In this document: piece after piece, positions 6,021-12,137 of the stretch | Position numbering within the stretch: position 1 is the stretch's first letter | Layout of the letters: each line of letters starts with the position of its first letter | NCBI RefSeq assembly: GCF_022712295.1 | Contig: NZ_JALAGT010000003.1 | Coordinates: forward strand, 1 to 15,252 | Direction: 5' to 3' | Length of the DNA stretch: 15,252 nt | Source: Galactobacter sp. | Lineage (GTDB): Bacteria; Actinomycetota; Actinomycetes; Actinomycetales; Micrococcaceae | Position numbers and translations under genes: made by a program | The notes under the pieces: model-generated | Told to the model about the DNA's origin: nothing | The model's input: only the letters and a program-made list of their open reading frames with translations | Database searches by the model: none

Positions 6021-6108
6021 GTGGCACTACCTGGCGGTTGCATGGGCGCGTGTACCGTCCTTGTGAGCAAGAGCACTGCAGAAACGAGTCAAGGACAAGG
6101 GGCCCAAG

Positions 6109-7140
6109 ATGACCGAGCAGTTGGACGCCGAACTCACTTCTGAGGGCGCTGCCTCGATCCCGGACGCGACGGGGCTGCGCGTGATGGCTGTGCACGCCCA
6201 CCCGGACGACGAGGCCTCGAAGGGCGCGGCAGCCACGGCCGCGTACGTCGCGGCTGGAGCCGAGGTCATGGTGGTCTCCTGCACCGGTGGAGAACGCGGG
6301 GACATCCTGGTCTCCTCCGCCCGCGAGGTGGCCCGCGCTCACCGCGACCTGGCGGGATTGAGGCGCGACGAGATGGCCGCCTCCGTGGCGGCCCTCGGCG
6401 TCCAGCACCGTTGGCTCGGGTTCGTGGACTCGGGTCTGCCCGAAGGCGATCCCTTGCCTCCGCTGCCCTTCGGCAGCTTCGCCTCGCTGCCGCTGTCCAC
6501 CACCGCCGCTCCGCTGGTGCGCTTGGTGCGCACCTTCCGCCCTCACGTGATCCTCACCTATGACGAGAACGGCGGCTACCCGCACCCCGACCACATCCGT
6601 TGCCACGAGGTCTCCGTGGAGGCCTTCCGCGCCGCGGGCAACCCGGAGGAGTACCCGGGACTCGGCGAGCCGTGGAACGTGTCCAAGATCTACTACGACC
6701 GCGGTTTTGCCCCGGAGAAGTTCCGTGCCTTGCACGAGGGGTTGTTGGACGCAGGCCTGGAGTCGCCCTTCGACGCCCGATTGGCCCGTGCGGTGGAACG
6801 GGAGAACCAGGGGGACGGTTGGGCCGTGCGGCACCAGACCACCACCCGGATCCCGGTGGCGACCTTCTTGGACCGCCGTGATGCCGCCCTGCTTGCCCAC
6901 CGGACGCAGGTGGACCCGGACGGATTCTTCTTCGCGGTGCCCGCTGCCTTGGCGGCCAAGATCTACCCGTGGGAGGACTACACGCTGGCCTTCACCCGGG
7001 TGGCCACCGACCTCCCCGAGACCGACCTGTTCGCCGGCCTGCATGACGGGGTGGGAGAACGGATCGGCCGCTCGAAGGCTGCGCCGCAGCCGTTCCGGCC
7101 GGGCGGCAGCGACCTGGTGCTGGACGACTCCGGGAACTGA
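6109..7140 (+). CDS. mca: Mycothiol S-conjugate amidase
   Basis: A 343-residue zinc amidase of the LmbE/PIG-L fold. AHPDDE at 30-35 supplies the metal ligands (H31, D34) and the general-base aspartate (D33); HPDH at 159-162 supplies the second metal/catalytic histidine pair. AHPDDEASKGAAAT is typical of Mca rather than its paralogue MshB. Mca cleaves mycothiol S-conjugates of electrophiles, releasing a cysteine conjugate (exported as a mercapturate) and GlcN-Ins for recycling: cytosolic detoxification. About 20 extra N-terminal residues and a longer tail make it larger than the M. tuberculosis protein (about 288 residues). The ATG follows AAGGA at 6091 and AAGGGG at 6097. Position beside DUF4307 and greA agrees with the conserved actinobacterial order. 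Confidence 0.9.
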   Translation: MTEQLDAELTSEGAASIPDATGLRVMAVHAHPDDEASKGAAATAAYVAAGAEVMVVSCTGGERGDILVSSAREVARAHRDLAGLRRDEMAASVAALGVQHRWLGFVDSGLPEGDPLPPLPFGSFASLPLSTTAAPLVRLVRTFRPHVILTYDENGGYPHPDHIRCHEVSVEAFRAAGNPEEYPGLGEPWNVSKIYYDRGFAPEKFRALHEGLLDAGLESPFDARLARAVERENQGDGWAVRHQTTTRIPVATFLDRRDAALLAHRTQVDPDGFFFAVPAALAAKIYPWEDYTLAFTRVATDLPETDLFAGLHDGVGERIGRSKAAPQPFRPGGSDLVLDDSGN

Positions 7141-7172
7141 GGGCGGCATCAGCCTGCTCTCAACAAAGTCAG

Positions 7173-7178
7173 TAGAAT
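7173..7178 (+). promoter_or_regulatory. Candidate -10 upstream of the small membrane gene
   Basis: TAGAAT matches TATAAT at five of six positions; no clear -35 is seen 16-18 bp upstream. It lies in the 122-bp gap after mca and would give a leader that starts with the following palindrome. Confidence 0.3.
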
Positions 7179-7185
7179 GGTTCGA

Positions 7186-7204
7186 GGTCGGGACTGTCCC
7201 GACC
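7186..7204. promoter_or_regulatory. Perfect 19-bp palindrome after the -10
   Basis: GGTCGGGAC-T-GTCCCGACC has perfect 9-base arms around a single base. It starts 7 bp past the candidate -10, where a repressor site would sit. As RNA it would form a 7-bp hairpin at the very 5' end of the transcript. It could instead be a weak mca terminator, though no T-run follows. Confidence 0.4.
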
Positions 7205-7262
7205 ACGCGCGCGTCCGGGACGGATGTGCGCACGGAATCGTCTTGAGGAGTTGTTCCACACA

Positions 7263-7661
7263 GTGCACCTGCTGAACGCGTGGTCCGTGACCGAGGTGTT
7301 CATGGCGGCATCGACGGACCCCTCGATCCCCGCCACGACCGACGACCAGTTCCGTGACTACGGGCCGGGCTTTGCCGGTTTCGTGGCCACCGGTGCCATG
7401 GTCCTTGTGGTCATCTTCCTGATCTGGGACATGACGCGTCGTATCCGTCGCATCCGGTATCAGTCGGAACAGCAGGAGCGTCAGGCCGAGCTCGTCGCCG
7501 CGGGCGAGGAGGAGGCCGCGCAGCGCAAGGCGGCGGCAAATCTGGCCGACGACGCGGATGGCCGTTCCGCCGCCGGTGACGGCGCCGCAGACGCCGCAGA
7601 CACGACGTCGGACACGGATCGCACGGCCTCCGACACCGACGAACCCGGCGGGCGCGCCTGA
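7263..7661 (+). CDS. Small single-helix membrane protein, unknown function
   Basis: A 132-residue protein with one hydrophobic helix at about 37-56 (GFAGFVATGAMVLVVIFLIW), directly followed by a basic motif (DMTRRIRRIRY) and a polar, Gln/Glu then Ala/Asp/Thr-rich low-complexity tail. Similar short proteins with a helix plus DMTRR-type motif follow mca in related actinobacteria (position of Rv1083); no function is known to me. By the positive-inside rule the tail is cytoplasmic. GTG 7263 is chosen for the GAGGAG at 7245-7250, although the spacing of 12 is long. ATG 7302, with GAGGTG just before it, would give 119 residues and is nearly as good. The gene ends 23 bp before the prenyltransferase gene, so the two are probably co-transcribed. 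Confidence 0.7.
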   Translation: MHLLNAWSVTEVFMAASTDPSIPATTDDQFRDYGPGFAGFVATGAMVLVVIFLIWDMTRRIRRIRYQSEQQERQAELVAAGEEEAAQRKAAANLADDADGRSAAGDGAADAADTTSDTDRTASDTDEPGGRA

Positions 7662-7684
7662 GCGCCACGGCGGACGGACACACC

Positions 7685-8446
7685 ATGCACTGGCCCAACC
7701 TTCTCTACGGGATCTATGAGCGCAAGCTGGCCCGGGAGCTGAACCCGGAGACCATGCCCAAGCACGTGGGCGTGCTGGTTGACGGGAATCGCCGCTGGGC
7801 CAAGGCTGCAGGAGCGCCGACGGCGCACGGGCATCGCGTCGGCGCCGACAAGATCGTCGAGTTCCTGGGATGGTGCCGCGATCTGGGCATCCACACCGTC
7901 ACGCTCTACATGCTCTCGACGGAGAACCTGAATCGGCCGGCGTCGGAACTGACCGACCTCATCTCCATCATCAAGGAGCTGCTGCTGCGCCTCGGCGAGC
8001 CCGGGGGCCCTCGCGTTCAGCCGGTGGGTGCCGTGGAGCTGCTGCCGGAGGAACTGGCGACCACACTCACCCGCCTGCGGGAGGACACCGCGGAGCGCGC
8101 CGGTCTGCACGTGAATGTGGCGGTGGGCTACGGTGGGCGCCGGGAGATCGTGGACGCCGTGCGCTCTCTGCTCCGGGAGGAAGGCGCCAAGGGGCGCACT
8201 CCAGAGCAGATCGCGGACGTGCTCGACGTCGAGGACATCTCCCAGCACCTCTACACCTCGGGCCAGCCGGATCCTGAACTGCTGATCCGTACTTCGGGGG
8301 AGCAGCGGCTCTCCGGCTTCCTGATGTGGCAGTCGGCGTACTCCGAGTTCTATTTCTGTGAGGCCCTGTGGCCCGATTTCCGGCGCGTCGACTTCCTCCG
8401 GGCGCTGCGTGACTACGAGCAACGCGGGCGCCGCTTCGGGGGCTGA
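7685..8446 (+). CDS. uppS: Cis-prenyltransferase, short-chain (Z-FPP synthase-like)
   Basis: A 253-residue cis-prenyltransferase that condenses isopentenyl diphosphate with an allylic diphosphate. The catalytic motif is VGVLVDGNRRWAK (28-40, with D33); STENLNRP is at 78-85, GYGGRREIVDAV at 148-159, RTSGEQRLSGF at 202-212, and the Mg-binding glutamate is E221 in YSEF. The sequence is much closer to M. tuberculosis Rv1086, which makes omega,E,Z-farnesyl diphosphate, than to decaprenyl/undecaprenyl synthases. The residue aligned with the chain-length position (Ala in long-chain E. coli UppS, Leu in Rv1086) is M76, a bulky side chain that predicts a short product. A long-chain UppS is expected elsewhere in the genome. 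The Shine-Dalgarno is modest (GGACGGA at 7672-7678). Confidence 0.88.
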   Translation: MHWPNLLYGIYERKLARELNPETMPKHVGVLVDGNRRWAKAAGAPTAHGHRVGADKIVEFLGWCRDLGIHTVTLYMLSTENLNRPASELTDLISIIKELLLRLGEPGGPRVQPVGAVELLPEELATTLTRLREDTAERAGLHVNVAVGYGGRREIVDAVRSLLREEGAKGRTPEQIADVLDVEDISQHLYTSGQPDPELLIRTSGEQRLSGFLMWQSAYSEFYFCEALWPDFRRVDFLRALRDYEQRGRRFGG

Positions 8447-8541
8447 GTCCTCCCTGTTTCGAGAAGTTCACCTGACGGACACGCGCGCCACGCCGTGTTC
8501 CTCCGAGCATGACGGTGCAGTGGTGGCAATCTGGTGCGCGT

Positions 8542-8560
8542 CGGGGGCGTCCGGCCCCCG
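8542..8560 (+). promoter_or_regulatory. G+C hairpin ahead of phoH2
   Basis: CGGGGGC (8542-8548) and GCCCCCG (8554-8560) form a 7-bp stem with a 5-base loop, 15 bases before the phoH2 Shine-Dalgarno. It may end the uppS transcript without a T-run, or form part of the phoH2 leader. The rest of the 140-bp gap shows no convincing promoter. Confidence 0.35.
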
Positions 8561-8575
8561 CTCACATCACCTTGC

Positions 8576-8581
8576 GAGGGA
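8576..8581 (+). promoter_or_regulatory. Shine-Dalgarno deciding the phoH2 start
   Basis: GAGGGA lies 5 bases before ATG 8587. The in-frame upstream ATG at 8509 has no comparable site, and the 26 residues it would add (Trp/Arg-rich) do not resemble a PIN domain N-terminus. Confidence 0.6.
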
Positions 8582-8586
8582 ATGCC

Positions 8587-9930
8587 ATGACGAACCCGTT
8601 GAAGAACGCAGCAACTCAGGCAGAGGCGCAGGCGGCCTCCGGCCTGCGAACCTACGTGGTGGACACCTCCGTGTTGATCTCGGATCCACGTGCGGTACAC
8701 CGCTTCGCTGAACACCACGTGGTTCTGCCTGCTGTGGTGCTCTCCGAACTCGAGGCCAAACGTCATGACCCGGAGATCGGCGTCTTTGCCCGCCAGGCGC
8801 TGCGGGAACTGGACGCGCTGCGGCGTGATCACGGGGCCCTGCACCGGCCGTTGCCGGTGGGTGAAGGTGGCACCCTGCGCGTGGAACTCAACCACGTGGA
8901 CCTTTCCGGCCTCCCGCGGGGATTCCGGCACGGGGGAGAGGCGGATCAGCGCATCCTGGCCGTTGCGCAGAACCTGGCGGCCGAGGGGCTGGACGTGGTG
9001 CTGGTGTCCAAGGACATGCCGCTGCGCCTGAAGGCCTCCTCCCTGGGACTCGGGGCCGAGGAGTATCGCCACGAACAGGTGGTGGACACCGGTTGGACTG
9101 GTACCGCAGAACTCGAGGTGACGCCCGAGGAGATCGAGCGTCTCTACGCGGGCGAGCCGGTCGGCAACGCGGACGTGGACGAGCTGCCCATCAACACGGG
9201 TGTGGTGGCGACCGGCGGAGGGTCCTCCGCCTTGGCACGGGTGCACGCGGACGGGGAACTGCATCTGGTGCGTGGTGATCGCGACGTGTTCGGCATGCAC
9301 GGACGCAGCGCGGAGCAGAGGCTGGCCATCGACCTGCTGGCCGATCCCGGTGTGGGGATCGTGTCCTTGGGCGGCCGTGCCGGTACGGGTAAATCCGCGC
9401 TGGCGCTGATGGCCGGCTTGGATGCCGTGCTCGAGCGGCAGGAGCACAAGAAGATCATCGTCTTCCGGCCGTTGTACGCCGTGGGTGGTCAGGAGCTCGG
9501 ATACCTGCCCGGTTCCGAGGAGGAGAAGATGAACCCGTGGGGGCAGGCCGTCTTCGACACGCTCGAGGCCCTGGTGTCCCGTGAGGTGATGGATGAGGTG
9601 ATCTCCCGCGAGATCCTCGAGGTGCTGCCGCTGACGCACATTCGTGGCCGTTCGCTGCACGACGCCTTCGTGATCGTGGACGAGGCGCAGTCGCTGGAGA
9701 AGAACGTGCTGCTCACCGTCATGACGCGGGTGGGGCAGAACGCCCGGGTGGTGCTCACCCACGACATGGATCAGCGGGACAACCTGCACGTTGGGCGTGG
9801 GGACGGGATCGCGGCGATCGTGGAGACGCTGAAGGGGCATCGCCTCTTCGGGCACGTCACCCTGACGCGCTCCGAGCGCTCGGAGGTGGCGGCGTTGGTC
9901 GCGGACATGCTGTCCGGCACCATGAACTGA
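8587..9930 (+). CDS. phoH2: PhoH2: PIN-domain RNase fused to PhoH ATPase
   Basis: A 447-residue two-domain protein. The PIN domain (about 20-165) starts TYVVDTSVLISDP and shows the acidic active-site set D26, E54 (SELE), D120 and D143 (SKDMPL). The PhoH domain (about 235-447) has Walker A GRAGTGKS (263-270), the family motif FRPLYAVGGQELGYLPG (293-309) and Walker B VIVDEAQ (362-368). Mycobacterial PhoH2 is an ATP-dependent RNA-unwinding and RNA-cleaving enzyme paired with a small antitoxin, PhoAT. No separate antitoxin-like gene is evident upstream here. The order uppS then phoH2 is shared with other actinobacteria. The protein is cytosolic; its physiological RNA target cannot be inferred from sequence. 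Confidence 0.9.
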   Translation: MTNPLKNAATQAEAQAASGLRTYVVDTSVLISDPRAVHRFAEHHVVLPAVVLSELEAKRHDPEIGVFARQALRELDALRRDHGALHRPLPVGEGGTLRVELNHVDLSGLPRGFRHGGEADQRILAVAQNLAAEGLDVVLVSKDMPLRLKASSLGLGAEEYRHEQVVDTGWTGTAELEVTPEEIERLYAGEPVGNADVDELPINTGVVATGGGSSALARVHADGELHLVRGDRDVFGMHGRSAEQRLAIDLLADPGVGIVSLGGRAGTGKSALALMAGLDAVLERQEHKKIIVFRPLYAVGGQELGYLPGSEEEKMNPWGQAVFDTLEALVSREVMDEVISREILEVLPLTHIRGRSLHDAFVIVDEAQSLEKNVLLTVMTRVGQNARVVLTHDMDQRDNLHVGRGDGIAAIVETLKGHRLFGHVTLTRSERSEVAALVADMLSGTMN

Positions 9931-9963
9931 GCCGGACGCCTCGTGCACTGATCCCGGTGCCCG

Positions 9964-9998
9964 ACGGCGGAGCGCGGCTTGGCCGCGCGCGTCGCCGT
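9964..9998 (+). terminator. G+C-rich hairpin after phoH2
   Basis: GCGCGGC (9972-9978) and GCCGCGC (9982-9988) form a 7-bp stem with loop TTG, nested inside ACGGCG (9964-9969) and CGCCGT (9993-9998). No T-run follows, as is common in actinobacterial terminators. It lies 33 bp after the phoH2 stop and overlaps the presumed -35 of nrtR. Confidence 0.45.
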
Positions 9999-10008
9999 GG
10001 CGTATCAT
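9979..10008 (+). promoter_or_regulatory. Promoter of the nrtR-nadABCS operon
   Basis: The -10 TATCAT (10003-10008) matches consensus at five of six positions. TTGGCC (9979-9984), with an 18-bp spacer, is a weak -35. Start would fall near 10015, inside the adjacent inverted repeat. Confidence 0.55.
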
Positions 10009-10011
10009 TAG

Positions 10012-10032
10012 TTAGAGTCAAACTGACTCAAA
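10012..10032. promoter_or_regulatory. Predicted NrtR operator
   Basis: TTAGAGTC (10012-10019), AAACT, GACTCAAA (10025-10032) is a 21-bp inverted repeat with 7 of 8 symmetric positions per arm. It starts 3 bp after the -10 box and covers the expected transcription start, so a bound repressor would block transcription. The first gene of the operon encodes an NrtR-type regulator, and NrtR/NdnR proteins of actinobacteria bind 21-bp GTCA/TGAC-type palindromes before NAD genes. Autoregulation of the whole operon is inferred. Confidence 0.72.
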
Positions 10033-10077
10033 CAAACTTCCATCGGAGTGGACCACTCGGCCCATGAAGCAGCCCGC

Positions 10078-10084
10078 AAGGAGG
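10078..10084 (+). promoter_or_regulatory. Shine-Dalgarno deciding the nrtR start
   Basis: AAGGAGG lies 8 bases before ATG 10093. The longer in-frame GTG at 10048 lacks a usable site. The resulting 5' leader of about 75 bases contains half of the operator. Confidence 0.65.
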
Positions 10085-10092
10085 CGGAGGCC

Positions 10093-10869
10093 ATGAGTAC
10101 CCAGGCCTGGGCCAATCTTGCCGAGCGCCGCGCAGCGACACCACCGTTGGCCGTCTCCACCGTGGTGTTCACTCTGCGTGCCCCCGTGGACGTCACGGGC
10201 CGGCCCGTCGACGGCGCACGGCCCGCACTGCACGTGCCGTTGGTGCGTCGGGAGCGCTCCCCGTACAAGGGGCAATGGGCGTTGCCTGGTGGACCCCTGC
10301 GCGGTGACACCTCCCTGCGCACCGCAGCGGCCACGGCACTGCGAAGCACCACCGGCCTGGCGCCGGCGCTGCTTGAGCAGCTCTACACCTTCGGCGGAAC
10401 CGATCGGGGCGAGGGTCCCCGGGTGGTCTCGGTGGTCTACTGGGCCCTGGTGCGTGAGCAGGGTGCGGACGCCGTGCTGGTCGATGACCCGAACGTCGCC
10501 TGGTTCCCCGTGGACCACGCCACCGTCACCGAGCGGTTGGCCTTCGACCACTCGGCCATCGTTGCCTACGCCGTGGCGAGACTGCGGGCCAAGGTCGGCT
10601 GGGCCGATGTGGCCAGACGGCTGCTGGGGGAGACCTTCACGCTGGCCCAGCTGCGCGAGGTCCATGAGGCCATCCTCGACAAGGACCTGGACCAAGCCAA
10701 CTTCCGCCGCACCATGTTGGCCCGCGGCGGGCTCGAGGACACCGGACAGGTCCTCACCGGCGGCCGCAACCGCCCGCCCAAGCTCTATCGCGCGGTGGAT
10801 ACCGCGGAGACGACCCAGCAGAAACGGGACCAAGAGTTGGTTCCGGACCCGGAAAGGGAAACAGTATGA
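10093..10869 (+). CDS. nrtR: NrtR-type Nudix transcriptional regulator of NAD synthesis
   Basis: A 258-residue protein with an N-terminal Nudix-like domain (about 20-165) and a C-terminal winged helix (about 175-233; FTLAQLREVHEAIL and NFRRTMLARGGLEDTG). The Nudix box region (66-89) keeps its glycines but has Ser/Thr (LRSTTGL) where active hydrolases have the REUxEE glutamates, so catalysis is very unlikely. This is the expected state for NrtR, which binds ADP-ribose or NAD-related ligands and releases DNA. In C. glutamicum the equivalent NdnR represses ndnR-nadA-nadC-nadS. Here the gene is first in the operon, directly behind a matching palindrome, and its TGA overlaps the nadA ATG in ATGA. 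The polar tail (about 234-258) is not part of either domain. Confidence 0.88.
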   Translation: MSTQAWANLAERRAATPPLAVSTVVFTLRAPVDVTGRPVDGARPALHVPLVRRERSPYKGQWALPGGPLRGDTSLRTAAATALRSTTGLAPALLEQLYTFGGTDRGEGPRVVSVVYWALVREQGADAVLVDDPNVAWFPVDHATVTERLAFDHSAIVAYAVARLRAKVGWADVARRLLGETFTLAQLREVHEAILDKDLDQANFRRTMLARGGLEDTGQVLTGGRNRPPKLYRAVDTAETTQQKRDQELVPDPERETV

Positions 10870-12137
10870 CCAGCGTCCAGTTGCAGTTGAAGCGACCGGC
10901 ATCGTCCTCGTGCGATTCCGGCCTCAAGGTCAATCCGTGGGACATCGACCGCAGCCCCGGCTACGGGCCCGGCGCCTCCGCCGCGGACCACATCCCCAGC
11001 GCCTCACCGCGCCAGGGTGTGATCCCTGCCGAATACCGACTGGCCTCCGAGGAGGAGCTGCACGCCCGCATCCGTGCGGCTCGGGAGACTCTGGGCGACC
11101 GCGCCGTGGTGCTCGGGCACTTCTACCAGCGCGACGAGATCGTGGAGCACGCCGACTACGTCGGTGACTCCTTCCAGCTGGCCAACGCCGCACTGGAACA
11201 CCCTGACGCGGAGGCCATCGTGTTCTGTGGCGTGCACTTCATGGCGGAGACCGCTGACATCCTGTCCAAGCCGAACCAAGCGGTGATCCTGCCCAACCTC
11301 GCGGCCGGCTGCTCCATGGCGGACATGGCCAACGAGGACGACGTCGAGGCCTGCTGGGAGGCGCTCACCGACCTCTACGGGACCGAGCCGGACCAGGACG
11401 GCCGCGTTCCCGTCATCCCCGTGACCTACATGAACTGCTCGGCCGCGTTGAAGGGCTTCGTGGGTCGTCACGGGGGTTACGTGTGCACCTCCTCCAATGC
11501 AGCGACCGTGCTGGAGCGAGCCTTCGAGGACGGCCAGCGCGTGCTCTTCTTCCCCGACCAGCACTTGGGGCGCAACACCGCCTCCGCGATGGGGATCTCC
11601 CTCGACCAGATGCCGCTGTGGTTCCCGCGCGACCGCGGGGAGTTCGCGGCAACCGGCGGGCAGTCCCCGCAGACCCTGCAGGATGCCAAGGTCATCCTCT
11701 GGAATGGCTTCTGCTCCGTGCACAAGCGCTTCACCGTGGCCCAGATCGAGCAGGCCCGCCGTGACTTCCCGGACGTGCAGGTGGTGGTGCACCCCGAGTG
11801 CCCGCTACCCGTGGTGCAGGCCGCGGACGAGGCCGGCTCCACCGACGTGATCCGCCGCGTGGTGGAGGCCGCCCCGGCCGGCGCCACCATCGCCATCGGC
11901 ACCGAGATCAACCTGGTCAACCGCCTGGCGGCGCAGCACCCGGACAAGACGATCTTCTGCCTGGACCCCGTGGTGTGCCCCTGCTCAACCATGTACCGCA
12001 TCCACCCCGGCTACCTGGCCTGGGTGCTCGAGGAACTCGTGGACGGCAACGTGGTCAACCAGATCACGGTTCCCGAGGACACCGCGGCCGATGCCAAGGT
12101 GGCGCTGGAGCGCATGTTGGCGGCGAAGCCGCGGTGA
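10866..12137 (+). CDS. nadA: Quinolinate synthase
   Basis: A 423-residue 4Fe-4S enzyme that condenses iminoaspartate with dihydroxyacetone phosphate to quinolinate. The three pseudo-repeated domains are recognisable: GHFYQRDEIVEHADYVGDS (84-102), the middle part around YMNCSAALKG (188-197), and GTEINLVNRL (345-354). Expected cluster ligands are C149 (AAGCSMADM), C283 (WNGFCSVHKRF) and one cysteine of CPCSTMYRIHP (C371 or C373). Residues 1 to about 60 form an extension absent from E. coli NadA (about 347 residues); such longer forms occur in actinobacteria. Its start ATG overlaps the nrtR stop by 4 bp. NadB, directly downstream, makes its unstable substrate, so co-translation may favour channeling. 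Confidence 0.94.
   Translation: MTSVQLQLKRPASSSCDSGLKVNPWDIDRSPGYGPGASAADHIPSASPRQGVIPAEYRLASEEELHARIRAARETLGDRAVVLGHFYQRDEIVEHADYVGDSFQLANAALEHPDAEAIVFCGVHFMAETADILSKPNQAVILPNLAAGCSMADMANEDDVEACWEALTDLYGTEPDQDGRVPVIPVTYMNCSAALKGFVGRHGGYVCTSSNAATVLERAFEDGQRVLFFPDQHLGRNTASAMGISLDQMPLWFPRDRGEFAATGGQSPQTLQDAKVILWNGFCSVHKRFTVAQIEQARRDFPDVQVVVHPECPLPVVQAADEAGSTDVIRRVVEAAPAGATIAIGTEINLVNRLAAQHPDKTIFCLDPVVCPCSTMYRIHPGYLAWVLEELVDGNVVNQITVPEDTAADAKVALERMLAAKPR

Noticed and set aside
8509..8586. Longer phoH2 start at ATG 8509, or a small antitoxin gene there
   Set aside because: It is in the same frame as phoH2 with no stop, has no good Shine-Dalgarno, and ATG 8587 has one at ideal distance.
8413..10008. 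531-codon open frame on the minus strand
   Set aside because: It is antisense to the whole of phoH2, which has clear PIN and PhoH motifs; the translation matches no family I recognise.
11798..12133. Upstream extension of nadB by 112 codons
   Set aside because: This stretch is the coding sequence of nadA in another frame; the FAD-binding motif begins right after GTG 12134.
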